Positions 9,929 through 20,644 of a stretch of 64,000 nt of DNA are shown in pieces. The first letter of the stretch is position 1; the number at the start of each line of letters is the position of its first letter. The notes below the pieces were generated by a model. That model saw only the letters and a list, made by a program, of their open reading frames with translations. It was not told the origin of the DNA and searched no databases. Source of the DNA: Yersinia aldovae ATCC 35236 (lineage in GTDB: Bacteria > Pseudomonadota > Gammaproteobacteria > Enterobacterales > Enterobacteriaceae). The stretch covers positions 186,001-250,000 of the forward strand of contig NZ_ACCB01000001.1 in NCBI RefSeq assembly GCF_000173735.1. The letters are read 5' to 3'. The position numbers and the translations under genes are program-made.

Positions 9929-10000
9929 ATGAAACTGATCAATAAAATCATCGCCATTTTTGAAAAAATGAATGTCTCTTTCGGTACTCTCAACGGTTAA
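9929..10000 (+). CDS. Candidate 23-residue small protein
   Basis: The frame begins ATG at 9929, encodes MKLINKIIAIFEKMNVSFG plus four more residues, and ends TAA at 9998-10000. AGGA at 9918-9921 gives ideal spacing of seven bases. Residues 1-14 would form an amphipathic helix with Lys on one face and Ile/Leu/Phe on the other. The promoter-like sequence with CRP-like sites upstream supports a real transcript. I do not recognise the peptide. It could instead be the 5' end of a regulatory RNA. Confidence 0.5.
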   Translation: MKLINKIIAIFEKMNVSFGTLNG

Positions 10001-10277
10001 TTATTTCTCTACCACTAATAGATATCAAGAATATTCTGAAAAATAACTCTGCGGATAGATAATAACACTATAGCCAGCGCGAGCTACCTGTGAAATGGCA
10101 GCATGACTTGCGATTATTTATGCGTAAAATTCATTGATAGACGATATTAAATGCTATAATTGAGTGTCATCCAGAATGTATTTCCTCAATGGTTACCCTC
10201 GCGGTGGCTATTTTGTATTTGTATGCCAGACAATAAATGATTATTTCCTCCTTTCCCATCGGCTACCAGTTGATTAA

Positions 10278-10745
10278 CTAACTATCCCCATCCAACGATT
10301 TCACCATATATACACTTAATGGGTCATATTGATAATGGCCAAACACCGACGTGAACTTAAATCCAAAACATTGATAGAGCTTAATTGCTTCAGGCTGATA
10401 AACACCCGTCTCCAGGTAAATATCGTTTAAATTTAACTCGTTAGACTGATCAATTACCGTGGTCATCAGTAATTTCGCGATACCCAAACCGCGATATTCG
10501 GGTATGACAAAAATACGCTTCACTTCCGCATATCTGCCTTCTGGCAGAACAAGTGCGGCGCATCCAACGGCCTGATTGTTAACGTTAGCAATATATACCA
10601 ATGTTTTTACCTGCCGCATAACCTCTACAGGGTCGGCGTAATTACTTTCTGCAGGATAGCGTGGCAGTTGGTACGCATCTAATTGTGCTATCAATGTCAT
10701 CAGCGCAGGATTAAACAGATCTGTCTGGCATATCTCAATATTCAC
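10278..10745 (-). CDS. GNAT-family N-acetyltransferase
   Basis: A 155-residue protein with the GNAT acetyl-CoA binding motif A: VKRIFVIPEYRGLGIAKLLM (R/Q-x-x-G-x-G/A form), followed by IYLETGVYQPEAIKLYQCFGF, the usual motif B with Tyr. The substrate cannot be told from sequence. I chose the GTG at 10745 because AAAGGA sits six bases upstream; an ATG at 10805 gives a 20-residue extension that looks unlike the family. It lies between the small ORF and rssA, in the opposite direction. Confidence 0.85.
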   Translation of the reverse strand: MNIEICQTDLFNPALMTLIAQLDAYQLPRYPAESNYADPVEVMRQVKTLVYIANVNNQAVGCAALVLPEGRYAEVKRIFVIPEYRGLGIAKLLMTTVIDQSNELNLNDIYLETGVYQPEAIKLYQCFGFKFTSVFGHYQYDPLSVYMVKSLDGDS

Positions 10746-11015
10746 AGTGTGTCCTTTGAAGGTGGCGTTATATATTGGTAATAATATGTAAATAGTTTGT
10801 ATCACGCTAACAAAAGCATAGACTTATCACTATAGTCATAGAGGCGAAGTGATACACGATTCAAAACTGAGAGTGTACATTTGAGATATATCTTATGTGA
10901 AGATTATCGGTGCTAATTTGAAAACTGAAGGATTACACCCTTGATCATATCTCGATTTTAGCCTGTTCCATTTAGGGAAAATATGCCAAAGCAATTTGAA
11001 AATGGATGCCATTGA

Positions 11016-11915
11016 ATGAGAAAAATAAAAATAGGGTTGGCGCTGGGTGCCGGGGCGGCTAAAGGATGGGCACACATTGGTGTAATTAATGCGCTGAATA
11101 AAATAGGTATCAGTATTGATGTCGTCGCAGGTTGTTCGGTGGGTTCATTGGTTGGAGCCGCTTATGCCAGCGATCATTTAGACGCAATGGAACGTTGGGT
11201 GCGTTCTTTCAAATATTGGGACGTTATTCGCATGATGGATTTTTCCTGGCAGCGGGGAGGGTTGTTACGCGGAGAGCGGGTGTTTAATGAGGTGAATAAA
11301 ATCATCGACGTGCGTGACATTGCCGAATGTACGCTGCCTTTTGGCACCGTTGCGACGAATTTAACTACTGGCCGCGAACTGTGGCTTACTGAAGGCGATA
11401 TTAAGCAGGCTATCAGAGCGTCGTGCAGTATCCCTGGGTTATTTGCTCCCGTGTGGTTCGATGGTTATTGGTTGGTTGATGGGGCGGTTGTTAATCCGGT
11501 TCCGGTTTCGCTCGCAAGAGCTATGGGTGCTGACGTTGTTATCGCCGTCGATTTACAGCACGATGCCCATTTATTTCAGCAAGATTTATTTTCTTCACCC
11601 GCGGTTTCAGCAGATAAACCTATTGATCAGTCTGAAAGTTGGCAACGGCGGCTAAAAGGGCGGATTGCCAATCTTACGGCTAAATCTTCCAATAGTGCGC
11701 CTGGCGCAATGGAAATTATGTCTACCGCGATTCAGGTGTTAGAGAATCGCTTAAAACGTAATCGCATGGCTGGCGACCCTCCTGATATCTTAATACAGCC
11801 CTTTTGCCCACAAATCTCAATGCTGGATTTTCATCGTGCAGATGAAGCTATCGCCGCAGGGCAGTTAGCCGTAGAGATAAAAGCAGAACAATTAACTCAT
11901 TTAATCAGAAATTGA
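11016..11915 (+). CDS. rssA: Patatin-like phospholipase-family protein RssA
   Basis: The 299-residue protein (E. coli RssA 301) has the patatin features: glycine-rich oxyanion loop GLALGAGAAKGWAHIG, nucleophile Ser in GCSVGSL near residue 44, and the catalytic Asp in VDGAVVNPVP near residue 155. The Ser-Asp dyad is intact, so lipase or esterase activity is likely, but its biological role is not settled. It precedes rssB in the same direction with about 105 bp between, as in E. coli. The start MRKIKIGLALG is the family start. Confidence 0.95.
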   Translation: MRKIKIGLALGAGAAKGWAHIGVINALNKIGISIDVVAGCSVGSLVGAAYASDHLDAMERWVRSFKYWDVIRMMDFSWQRGGLLRGERVFNEVNKIIDVRDIAECTLPFGTVATNLTTGRELWLTEGDIKQAIRASCSIPGLFAPVWFDGYWLVDGAVVNPVPVSLARAMGADVVIAVDLQHDAHLFQQDLFSSPAVSADKPIDQSESWQRRLKGRIANLTAKSSNSAPGAMEIMSTAIQVLENRLKRNRMAGDPPDILIQPFCPQISMLDFHRADEAIAAGQLAVEIKAEQLTHLIRN

Positions 11916-12021
11916 CAGTAGCTGAATCAGTATTAACAAAATATCACATGACAATTTCTAACAAGCACAAACACCCTTTTTGAGCCACTATTACCATTAA
12001 GGTCAGTAAGAGAAGTAGTAC

Positions 12022-13038
12022 ATGGAAAAACCACTAGCAGGAAAAAATATTTTAGTCGTAGAGGATGAAACTGTCTTCCGCACCGTGATCGCCGGCTACC
12101 TGAGTTCGCTTGGCGCAACTATCTATCAGGCAGAAAACGGCCTGGAGGCATTGAACCAACTGAAAGTTCAATCTGCGGATTTGATCCTTTGTGATCTGGC
12201 CATGCCTGAAATGGGCGGGATTGAGTTTGTTGAACGTTTACAGATTCAGGGGGTTCAGATTCCGGTATTGGTGATTTCAGCGACCGATAAGATGACTGAC
12301 ATTGCTCAGGTGATGCGTCTGGGGGTAAAAGATGTATTGCTGAAACCAATCGTAGATTTGAATCGATTACGAGAAGCGGTACTGGCATGTCTGTACCCGG
12401 TGCTATTCACATCTTATGCTATCGAAGAAACCGACCTTATTCAGGACTGGGAGGCGTTGCGCAAGAATCCGCATGATGCTGCACAGTTATTAAAGCAACT
12501 ACAGCCTCCAGCACAGCAAACCATTGCCCGCTGTCGAATCAATTACCGTCAACTGACCGTGGTTGAACAGCCTGGTTTGGTACTTGATATTGCAGCATTG
12601 TCTGATAAAGATTTGGCTTTCTATTGTTTGGACGTAACCCGAGCAGGCGATAATGGTATTTTGGCTGCATTACTGTTGCGAGTATTATTTAATGGCATAT
12701 TGCAAGAGCATTTGGCACATCAACAGCAACGTCTGCCACAAATGTCATCTTTACTTAAACAGGTCAATCAATTATTAAGGCGAACCCATCTGGATGGGCA
12801 ATTCCCTTTATTAGTTGGTTATTACCATGTTGAATATCAGAATTTGATTCTGGTTTCTGCGGGGTTACATGCCAATGTCAGTGCAGGTAAAAATCAGATT
12901 CAGCTGAGTAATGGTGTGCCTTTGGGAACACTGAAAACGACATACCTAAATCAAATAAGCCAACGCTGTGATGCCTGGCAGTGTCAGGTATGGGGGGGAG
13001 GGAGCCGCTTAAAACTGATGCTTTCATCTGATGAGTAG
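12022..13038 (+). CDS. rssB: Sigma-S adaptor and response regulator RssB
   Basis: RssB binds sigma-S and hands it to ClpXP for degradation. The 338-residue protein has a receiver domain at residues 9-125 with acidic pocket Glu14-Asp15, phosphorylation site Asp58 in LILCDLAMPEMGG and Lys in VLLKPI near residue 111. The C-terminal half is an inactive PP2C-like domain, as in E. coli RssB (337 aa). It follows rssA. In E. coli galU comes next; here ugd does. Confidence 0.96.
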   Translation: MEKPLAGKNILVVEDETVFRTVIAGYLSSLGATIYQAENGLEALNQLKVQSADLILCDLAMPEMGGIEFVERLQIQGVQIPVLVISATDKMTDIAQVMRLGVKDVLLKPIVDLNRLREAVLACLYPVLFTSYAIEETDLIQDWEALRKNPHDAAQLLKQLQPPAQQTIARCRINYRQLTVVEQPGLVLDIAALSDKDLAFYCLDVTRAGDNGILAALLLRVLFNGILQEHLAHQQQRLPQMSSLLKQVNQLLRRTHLDGQFPLLVGYYHVEYQNLILVSAGLHANVSAGKNQIQLSNGVPLGTLKTTYLNQISQRCDAWQCQVWGGGSRLKLMLSSDE

Positions 13039-13360
13039 TTTGATTTTTGAATATATCAGCCTGAAAATATGCCATAAAGCCTATCTATTCCCCTCTTTTC
13101 CGTTATCGCGCGACCCTCTATATAAATGGTTCTATAACGAAACTTCGAAATAAACTCGATTTGTTTCAATCTATGTGTCTGTTCAAGATGTGTGAAATTT
13201 GGCTTGATATACTTTTGCTAGCGTCGACATCGGCTAATTTTACGTAAGCTTAATTATTAGCCAGCAATGATAATGTGCGGCCTCAGGCTAAATTAAGGTT
13301 CGTTACTGATAATGACTAACAGACAGTTTTGTATTGAATTTGAACTCGAGGATCGATGGA
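13039..13360. other. Intergenic region rssB-ugd
   Basis: About 320 bp without an open frame of note. The ugd promoter must lie here. I saw no clear operator. Confidence 0.5.
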
Positions 13361-14707
13361 ATGAAGGTTACCGTTTTTGGTATTGGTTATGTAGGGCTGG
13401 TCCAGGCCGCAGTGCTTGCCGAAGTTGGTCATGACGTACTTTGTATTGATGTCGATGCTAAGAAAGTTGCCGACCTACAACAAGGCCGGATCGCAATTTT
13501 TGAACCAGGTTTGGCTCCATTAGTGAAAGAAAATTATGAGGCTGGCCGTCTTCAGTTCTCAACGGATGCTCAGGCCGGGGTTGCCCACGGTACTATTCAA
13601 TTTATTGCGGTCGGTACACCTCCTGATGAAGACGGTGCCGCTGATCTTAAATATGTACTCGAAGTTGCCAGTACCATCGCTAAATATATGGATGCACCGA
13701 AGATTATTATCGATAAGTCGACGGTCCCGGTAGGAACGGCAGATAAGGTACAGCAAACGGTTCAGGCTGTTTTACAGCAGCGTGAAGAGAATATTGAATT
13801 TAACGTGATATCAAATCCTGAATTTCTAAAAGAGGGGGCCGCCGTTGCTGACTGTAAGCGTCCGGAACGTATCGTTATCGGCATTGATACCGATGATAGC
13901 GGTGTGATCGATTTAATTAGCGAGTTATACGAACCCTTTAATAGAAATCATGATCGGCTATTAATTATGGATATCCGCAGTGCTGAACTGACCAAGTATG
14001 CAGCAAACGGTATGCTTGCAACAAAAATCAGTTTCATGAACGAGATTGCTAATATTGCTGAACGCCTCGGCGCTGATATTGAAAAAGTACGACAAGGCAT
14101 TGGTTCGGATTCACGCATTGGCTACCATTTTATATATTCGGGTTGTGGTTATGGTGGTTCCTGCTTCCCGAAAGACATACAAGCCTTAATTCGTACCGCG
14201 GAAGCTCATGACTATCAGCCTCTACTCTTGCAAGCGGTAGAAAAAACCAATAATCAACAAAAGTATAAGCTGACCGAATTCATTGAGCGCCATTTTGGCT
14301 CAGAATTAGCAGGGAAAACATTTGCGCTTTGGGGATTAGCATTTAAGCCTAATACAGATGATATGCGAGAAGCGCCCAGCCGGGTTTTAATGGAAACCTT
14401 GTGGAAGGCTGGGGCTATTATTCAGGCATATGATCCAGAGGCTATGGATGAGGCGCAGCGTATTTATGGCGCTAGAGATGACCTGAGATTAATGGGGACA
14501 AAAGAGTCCGCCTTACAAGGTGCTGACGCTTTGGTTATTTGCACTGAATGGCAGAGTTTTAGAGCTCCCGATTTTGATGTAATCAAGTCACGACTAAAAC
14601 AGCCCATTATTTTTGATGGACGCAATTTGTACGATCCAGAGCGTCTAAATAGCCGAGGGTTCACTTATTACGGGATTGGCCGTGGTGTTTCGATTAGACA
14701 GGCATAA
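13361..14707 (+). CDS. ugd: UDP-glucose 6-dehydrogenase
   Basis: Oxidises UDP-glucose to UDP-glucuronate with two NAD+, supplying precursors such as UDP-Ara4N for lipid A modification and capsule-type polysaccharides. The 448-residue protein starts [17 protein letters not shown] with the NAD-binding GxGYVG motif. The catalytic cysteine is in [12 protein letters not shown], and the C-terminal domain has [13 protein letters not shown] chose the ATG at 13361, which starts the Rossmann strand; an in-frame upstream start at 13334 adds nine unlikely residues. A GAGG ribosome site lies upstream. It stands alone, convergent with hns, in the place of galU in E. coli. Confidence 0.94.
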   Translation: MKVTVFGIGYVGLVQAAVLAEVGHDVLCIDVDAKKVADLQQGRIAIFEPGLAPLVKENYEAGRLQFSTDAQAGVAHGTIQFIAVGTPPDEDGAADLKYVLEVASTIAKYMDAPKIIIDKSTVPVGTADKVQQTVQAVLQQREENIEFNVISNPEFLKEGAAVADCKRPERIVIGIDTDDSGVIDLISELYEPFNRNHDRLLIMDIRSAELTKYAANGMLATKISFMNEIANIAERLGADIEKVRQGIGSDSRIGYHFIYSGCGYGGSCFPKDIQALIRTAEAHDYQPLLLQAVEKTNNQQKYKLTEFIERHFGSELAGKTFALWGLAFKPNTDDMREAPSRVLMETLWKAGAIIQAYDPEAMDEAQRIYGARDDLRLMGTKESALQGADALVICTEWQSFRAPDFDVIKSRLKQPIIFDGRNLYDPERLNSRGFTYYGIGRGVSIRQA

Positions 14708-15040
14708 TAAGTCTGTAAAGGTGAATTTATCTGTTGAGTACAAAAAGTAAATTAGCTGATTTTGTGCTCAATCTTGTTCGATAGTGTAGCTAACATCTGC
14801 ATTCTCAGCATCGGATTATATCGTTAACTGACTTAATTGATTCTGCGTTGTAGTTATTTTGATTATTGTATGACTATAAATTAGCAGAGTATTCTTATAG
14901 ATTTATCAACAGAGTGATAACCGAGCGTTATTTATCTAAACCGAAAGTTTAGGTGACGGGTTATGTATCACTTGTATGTTAATCCAGCGATATGATGGTG
15001 TGCATTTCAACGCATATGGCTCAGTTTAAATGAGAGACAA
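14708..15040. other. Intergenic region between convergent ugd and hns
   Basis: About 330 bp, AT-rich, with no credible gene. It ends in the hairpin at 15041-15072. Confidence 0.5.
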
Positions 15041-15072
15041 AAAATACCCTCCGGTGAATGGGAGGGTATTTT
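15041..15072 (-). terminator. Rho-independent terminator of hns
   Basis: AAAATACCCTCC and GGAGGGTATTTT form a perfect 12-bp stem around an 8-base loop. It has T-runs on both sides, so it may stop hns on the minus strand and ugd on the plus strand. Confidence 0.88.
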
Positions 15073-15100
15073 CATCGTAATAGTAAATGAAACAATACTA

Positions 15101-15508
15101 TTACAGTAGGAAATCATCCAGTGATTTGCCTTGCTCTTCAATAGCTTTCTTAATTACTGCTGGAGTACGGCCTTGGCCTGTCCAGGTTTTCAGTTCGCCA
15201 TTTTCATCTTTGTACTGATATTTAGCAGGACGCGCAGCACGTTTTGCTTTACCAGCAGTTTTAGTTGCAGCTAAAGTTTGCAGCAGTTCATTTGGATCAA
15301 TACCGTCAGCAATAAGCATTTCACGGTATTGCTGCAATTTACGCGTACGTTCTTCAATCTCGGCTTGTGATTGAGATTCTTCTTCGCGGCGTTCGTTAAC
15401 GACCACTTCAAGTTTCTCAAGCATTTCTTCTAACGTTACAAGAGTGCATTCGCGCGCTTGTGCACGTAGAGTACGGATGTTGTTAAGAATCTTTAACGCT
15501 TCGCTCAT
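15101..15508 (-). CDS. hns: Nucleoid-associated protein H-NS
   Basis: Global silencer of AT-rich and horizontally acquired DNA. The 135-residue protein has the N-terminal coiled-coil oligomerisation domain ([20 protein letters not shown], about residues 1-65), a linker rich in Lys and Ala, and the C-terminal DNA-binding domain with the hook motif TGQGRTPA in [16 protein letters not shown]. It ends with the family ending LDDFLL. It is a single gene with a long AT-rich upstream region shared with tdk, and H-NS commonly represses its own promoter. Confidence 0.97.
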   Translation of the reverse strand: MSEALKILNNIRTLRAQARECTLVTLEEMLEKLEVVVNERREEESQSQAEIEERTRKLQQYREMLIADGIDPNELLQTLAATKTAGKAKRAARPAKYQYKDENGELKTWTGQGRTPAVIKKAIEEQGKSLDDFLL

Positions 15509-16257
15509 TGTCCTGGTCTCAAATTATAATTGGTGGGGGGGCGTCTGGGTAATAATAGAGTGCTATTTTAATTTCTGCAATAGCCAATTTGATATACATG
15601 CTCGAATTTACGTATTTTATTTGTAGAAAGTTGCTGGCCGCTACTAATAAGCGAGGAAGAATTGTTATTCTCAGCACTTTTTTTAACACAATTTTTCGTT
15701 TTGCTGCCAAATGCCCTTACAAGTGAACATGATTTTCTGACTAAGTTATAAGTTTGCTTTATATCAATAAATCAAGAATAGACAACTTCCACGTTTGTAT
15801 GTGCAATAACCGATAGTGCTAAAAGGGAGAGATATAGGTGTAGTGAAAAACTCAGTAAGTCAAAAAGGCATGTTGTATTGGATTCGTCAGATTCTGACAA
15901 TATTTGTAATCACTATTTTGCCAATTAAACATGAGAACACATTACTTGCATCATTAATGAACCAATCGTGCGGCCAGCATATGCGGTAGCTTGTGCTTCT
16001 TACATCGCGGATCTGGTTAATGTTCAAGCAGAGTTTTTTCACTATTGCAATATTGTGAATTTGATCAAGTAATGTCACTAATAATAGATCAGTATTTCAA
16101 ATGCAAGTTTGTACAGTCTCATTAACAATATCTATTACTTAATAGAGAAAACAGCAATATAGCGGAGCCTCAGACGCTATGCCGTGTCTGAATTTATGAT
16201 AAACTGAGCGTATGTTGTCACTGTGATCATTTATTAAACCATTGGAGTTACGGGCCC
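15509..16257. other. Intergenic region hns-tdk
   Basis: About 750 bp, AT-rich, between divergent hns and tdk. Short open frames on either strand have no ribosome site and no recognisable product. A long regulatory region for hns is expected here; I did not identify specific boxes. Confidence 0.5.
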
Positions 16258-16860
16258 ATGGCTCAACTTTACTTTTATTACTCTGCAATGAATGCAGGAA
16301 AGTCCACAGCGCTGTTACAGTCTTCTTATAATTATCAGGAGCGCGGTATGCGTACCTTGGTATTTACCGCTGAAATAGATAACCGCTTTGGCGTCGGGAC
16401 CGTAAGCTCACGCATTGGCCTCTCTTCACAAGCACTCCTGTATAATAGTGCGACATCACTGTTCTCGATAATCACGACAGAACATCAGGCAAAGCCTATA
16501 CATTGTATTCTGCTTGATGAATGCCAGTTTCTGACCAAAGAACAGATTCAGGAACTGTGTCAGGTGGTGGATGATCTCGATATCCCGGTATTGTGCTACG
16601 GACTACGAACTGATTTTCTTGGCGAGCTTTTTCCTGGTAGCAAATATTTGCTGGCATGGGCGGATAAACTGGTGGAACTAAAAACGATTTGTCATTGTGG
16701 TCGCAAAGCTAATATGGTGCTGCGTTTAGATGCGCAGGGTAAAGCAGTACATGATGGCGAGCAGGTGGTTATTGGTGGCAACGAAAGTTATGTTTCCGTT
16801 TGTCGCCGCCATTATAAAGAAGCGATTAAAGCCGCTTGCCAACCAGATTCATGTGAGTAG
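16258..16860 (+). CDS. tdk: Thymidine kinase
   Basis: Salvages thymidine to dTMP with ATP. The 200-residue protein (E. coli 205) has the P-loop SAMNAGKST near residue 9, DECQFL with the catalytic Glu, [15 protein letters not shown], and the zinc-binding cysteines CHCG and CRRHY. The ATG at 16258 starts the family motif [22 protein letters not shown]-containing ribosome site (TTGGAGTTACG) precedes it. Order hns-tdk-adhE as in E. coli. Confidence 0.96.
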   Translation: MAQLYFYYSAMNAGKSTALLQSSYNYQERGMRTLVFTAEIDNRFGVGTVSSRIGLSSQALLYNSATSLFSIITTEHQAKPIHCILLDECQFLTKEQIQELCQVVDDLDIPVLCYGLRTDFLGELFPGSKYLLAWADKLVELKTICHCGRKANMVLRLDAQGKAVHDGEQVVIGGNESYVSVCRRHYKEAIKAACQPDSCE

Positions 16861-17269
16861 TCAATTCTCTGCTGTACGCTACCTCACAGGCTTTTTTATT
16901 CAGTCTGTGGGGTTGTTTGCCTTTCATCGTATTAATTCAATACAAACCTTTATGCGCTAATTAATAAGGCTTAACGGTATTTGGTGGTGACTTACTTTCC
17001 TGTTGCAACCTTTACTCGCTGAATATTTTAAACTGTGTGTCTCATCGGGTGTATAGCGAACGTCCAGCATCAGGGAATTTATCTTGGAGCCTGCAAAGAT
17101 CCTCCGTTATGTGCATCGAACCATACCCCGAAATACGTTTCAGCCGCGTGTCACTGCGCGCGTGAGCAGAGGCACGCATTATATCGAGTCAATTTAGCCG
17201 ATTGCGTGTTGGAAGGCACAGAGAGAATTAATAGGGAGGCGCTGCGGGTGCATGTGGAATAAAAAAGAA
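16861..17269. other. Intergenic region tdk-adhE
   Basis: About 410 bp. A 75-codon frame at 17035-17262 has no ribosome site, five cysteines or more in unconserved positions and no recognisable product, so I do not call it. E. coli has a degenerate ychG here. Confidence 0.4.
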
Positions 17270-17301
17270 AACCCCCAATCAGCCGTTGCCCATTGGGGGT
17301 T
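17270..17301 (-). terminator. Terminator of adhE
   Basis: AACCCCCAAT and ATTGGGGGTT pair in a 10-bp stem with a 12-base loop. A-rich sequence at 17261-17270 becomes the U-tract for minus-strand transcripts. It lies about 55 bp past the adhE stop. Confidence 0.75.
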
Positions 17302-17357
17302 ATATCATCTTTACTTTACCCCATTTGAACGTGGGGGTTTAAGCCTTAAGACGATTA

Positions 17358-20033
17358 TTACTTCTTAGCTTTCTTCTCAGCTTTTGGTGCCGTAGTTGCT
17401 ACTGCAACGTCTTCACGGTCAAGCTCTTCGCTAAATTCACGGCCATAATAAGTATCCATCAGAATCTGTTTCAGCTCAGAGATTAGTGGGTAACGTGGGT
17501 TAGCACCGGTACACTGATCATCGAATGCATCTTCAGACAGTTTGTCTACTTTTGCCAGGAAGTCAGCTTCTTGAACGCCCGCTTCTCGAATTGATGCCGG
17601 GATACCTAAATCAGCTTTGATTTCATCTAACCAAACCAGCAGTTTCTGGATTTTCTGTGCAGTACGGTCGCCCGGCGCACTCAGACCCAGATGGTCTGCA
17701 ATTTCAGCATAACGACGACGCGCTTGTGGGCGGTCATACTGGCTGAAGGCAGTCTGTTTGGTTGGGTTGTCATTCGCGTTATAACGAATAACGTTAGAAA
17801 TCAACATGGCGTTTGCCAGGCCGTGTGGAATATGGAACTCAGAACCCAGTTTATGGGCCATTGAGTGGCAGACACCCAAGAAGGCGTTAGCAAAAGCGAT
17901 ACCGGCAATGGTCGCAGCGTTGTGAACACGCTCACGGGCCACCGGGTTTTTCGCCCCTTCGTGGTAGCTGGCTGGCAGGAATTCTTTCAGCAGTTTCAGT
18001 GCTTGCAGAGCCTGACCGTCAGAATATTCATTTGCCAATACAGAAACATAGGCTTCCAGCGCATGGGTTACTGCGTCCAGACCACCGAAAGCACACAGTG
18101 ACTTAGGCATATTCATCACCAGATTGGCATCAACGATTGCCATATCTGGAGTCAATGCATAGTCAGCCAATGGATATTTCTGACCAGTAGCATCGTCGGT
18201 AACAACCGCAAATGGTGTCACTTCTGAACCCGTACCTGAAGTGGTCGTGACGGCGATCATTTTCGCTTTCACACCCATTTTCGGGAACTTGTAAATACGT
18301 TTACGGATATCCATAAAGCGCAATGCCAGTTCTTCGAAGTGCGTCTCTGGGTGCTCGTACATCACCCACATGATTTTGGCAGCATCCATCGGTGAACCAC
18401 CACCCAGCGCGATGATCACGTCTGGTTTGAAGGAGTTCATCTGCTCTGCACCTTTACGTACGATGCTCAGGGTAGGGTCTGCTTCGACTTCAAAGAAGAC
18501 TTCAGTCTCAATACCGTGAGATTTCAGTACGCTGGTGATTTGATCGGCATAACCGTTGTTGAACAGGTAGCGGTCAGTCACGATGAAGGCACGTTTTGCA
18601 CCGTCAGTTGCCACTTCTTCCAGCGCGATTGGCAGAGAGCCACGGCGGAAGTAAATAGATTTCGGGAGTTTATGCCACAACATGTTTTCTGCTCGCTTAG
18701 CCACAGTTTTCTTGTTGATCAAGTGTTTCGGACCGACGTTTTCAGAGATGGAGTTACCACCCCATGAACCACAACCCAGCGTCAGAGATGGCGCTACTTT
18801 GAAGTTATACAGGTCACCGATACCACCATGAGAGGCAGGGGTGTTGATTAAGATTCGGGCGGTTTTCATTTTATCGCCAAAATACTTAACGCGTGCAGGT
18901 TGGTTATCCTGGTCGGTATACAGGCAAGATGTATGGCCGATACCGCCCATTTCCACCAGTTTTTCTGCTTTTTCGACCGCGTCTTCAAAGCTCTTCGCAC
19001 GATACATCGCCAGTGTTGGCGACAGTTTTTCGTGAGCGAATGGCTCTGATTCATCAACAACTTTAACTTCACCGATAAGAATTTTGGTATTACTTGGTAC
19101 TTTAATACCGGCCATTTCAGCAATTTTAGTGGCTGGCTGACCTACGATGGCGGCGTTCAGACCACCATTTTTCAGGATGATATCCTGAACCGCTTTCAAT
19201 TCTTTACCTTGTAACAGATAACCGCCGTGAGAAGAGAAGCGCTCACGGACAGCATCATAAACGGAGTCAACTACAATAATTGACTGTTCTGACGCACAAA
19301 TTACGCCGTTGTCAAAGGTTTTTGACATCAGAATAGAGGCGACAACACGTTTGATATCCGCAGTTTCATCAACAACAACGGGGGTGTTACCTGCACCTAC
19401 ACCGATAGCCGGTTTACCAGAACTGTAAGCCGCTTTAACCATGCCTGGGCCACCGGTTGCCAGAATTAGGTTAATGTCTGGGTGGTGCATCAGTTGGTTA
19501 GACAACTCAACAGTAGGGGCATCAATCCAACCAATAATATCTGCTGGCGCACCTGCTGCAATAGCGGCTTGAAGCACGATATCGGCAGCTTTATTGGTTG
19601 CGTCTTTAGCACGAGGATGTGGAGAGAAAATGATACCGTTACGGGTCTTCAGGCTAATCAGTGCCTTAAATATGGCGGTCGAAGTAGGGTTGGTTGTCGG
19701 AACAATACCGCAAATCAAACCGATAGGTTCAGCGATAGTGATGGTGCCGAAGGTTTTGTCTTCTTCTAAAATGCCACACGTTTTTTCATCTTTGTAAGCA
19801 TTATAAATGTATTCAGAAGCAAAGTGGTTCTTGATCACTTTATCTTCAACAATACCCATGCCTGATTCTTCTACAGCCAGTTTGGCCAAGGGAATACGGG
19901 CATCCGCTGCAGCCAGAGCTGCGGCACGGAAGATTTTATCAACCTGCTCTTGAGTGAAGTTGGCATACTCGCGCTGGGCTTTCTTGACGCGTGCTACTAG
20001 CTCGTTAAGTTCAGCGACATTCGTTACAGCCAT
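17358..20033 (-). CDS. adhE: Bifunctional acetaldehyde-CoA / alcohol dehydrogenase
   Basis: Converts acetyl-CoA to acetaldehyde and then ethanol in fermentation, using two NADH; the protein forms spirosome filaments. The 891-residue product has an N-terminal aldehyde dehydrogenase domain (about residues 1-440) with catalytic Cys in FDNGVICASEQS. The C-terminal iron alcohol dehydrogenase domain (about 450-870) has GGGSPMDAAK and iron ligands in GGLDAVTHALEAY, GVCHSMAHKLG and FHIPHGLANA. The tail is lysine-rich (EKKAKK). E. coli AdhE has exactly 891 residues. GGAGAGC upstream of the ATG is the ribosome site. Confidence 0.97.
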   Translation of the reverse strand: MAVTNVAELNELVARVKKAQREYANFTQEQVDKIFRAAALAAADARIPLAKLAVEESGMGIVEDKVIKNHFASEYIYNAYKDEKTCGILEEDKTFGTITIAEPIGLICGIVPTTNPTSTAIFKALISLKTRNGIIFSPHPRAKDATNKAADIVLQAAIAAGAPADIIGWIDAPTVELSNQLMHHPDINLILATGGPGMVKAAYSSGKPAIGVGAGNTPVVVDETADIKRVVASILMSKTFDNGVICASEQSIIVVDSVYDAVRERFSSHGGYLLQGKELKAVQDIILKNGGLNAAIVGQPATKIAEMAGIKVPSNTKILIGEVKVVDESEPFAHEKLSPTLAMYRAKSFEDAVEKAEKLVEMGGIGHTSCLYTDQDNQPARVKYFGDKMKTARILINTPASHGGIGDLYNFKVAPSLTLGCGSWGGNSISENVGPKHLINKKTVAKRAENMLWHKLPKSIYFRRGSLPIALEEVATDGAKRAFIVTDRYLFNNGYADQITSVLKSHGIETEVFFEVEADPTLSIVRKGAEQMNSFKPDVIIALGGGSPMDAAKIMWVMYEHPETHFEELALRFMDIRKRIYKFPKMGVKAKMIAVTTTSGTGSEVTPFAVVTDDATGQKYPLADYALTPDMAIVDANLVMNMPKSLCAFGGLDAVTHALEAYVSVLANEYSDGQALQALKLLKEFLPASYHEGAKNPVARERVHNAATIAGIAFANAFLGVCHSMAHKLGSEFHIPHGLANAMLISNVIRYNANDNPTKQTAFSQYDRPQARRRYAEIADHLGLSAPGDRTAQKIQKLLVWLDEIKADLGIPASIREAGVQEADFLAKVDKLSEDAFDDQCTGANPRYPLISELKQILMDTYYGREFSEELDREDVAVATTAPKAEKKAKK

Positions 20034-20301
20034 AATGCTCTCCTGATAATGTTAAACTCTTTTAGTAAATGAGCTGTTGAAGCAACTAGTATAGACAGGC
20101 TATGCCATACTGTATGGCGAAATAGAGATAGTTTTTATAGCCTACTTTTCTATTTCTGACCGCTGATTTACTGAAAGAGCTTCTCGTGCCTAAGGATAAT
20201 GTGGGGGGAGGAAAAACATTTTCAACCTTTTATACCTCATTCACTCCGTGGATTCGCTCTCTGCCACGACTCTGAGCTTAACTATTCTTAGGTATGCTTT
20301 T

Positions 20302-20317
20302 CGTGACTTAAATCACA
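20302..20317. promoter_or_regulatory. CRP-like palindrome upstream of adhE
   Basis: CGTGA-CTTAAA-TCACA matches 9 of 10 CRP consensus positions (read as TGTGA-N6-TCACG on the minus strand). It lies about 270 bp upstream of the adhE start codon. Control of adhE by CRP is plausible from E. coli, but the site is a match only. Confidence 0.4.
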
Positions 20318-20644
20318 AAATCGTCAAGCTGACACCATTCAGCAATTATTTGTTGAGAGTAATTATCACTTGGGTGAATAAATCGATAATTCATGACCTT
20401 AACACAGCATTAGTACCACAGATTTTTAACAAAAAAATGCCATTACGATCTGCATTCCAAAATTGAGTATAAATGCTGTTTTATTCCATAGATTCCTGTG
20501 ACTAATTCCATTACATTATCGCGAAAACTCGCTGAGTAGCGTCAAATCGGTGTTTTTTGGTAGAACGACCTGATGTGGTTGGCATGAAATAAATCGTGCA
20601 GAAAACAACGCACGAAAGGGTTTTATCATAAGGCAACATGTGAT

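Noticed and set aside
17035-17262. 75-codon frame between tdk and adhE
   Set aside because: No ribosome site and no family resemblance; ends at the adhE terminator.
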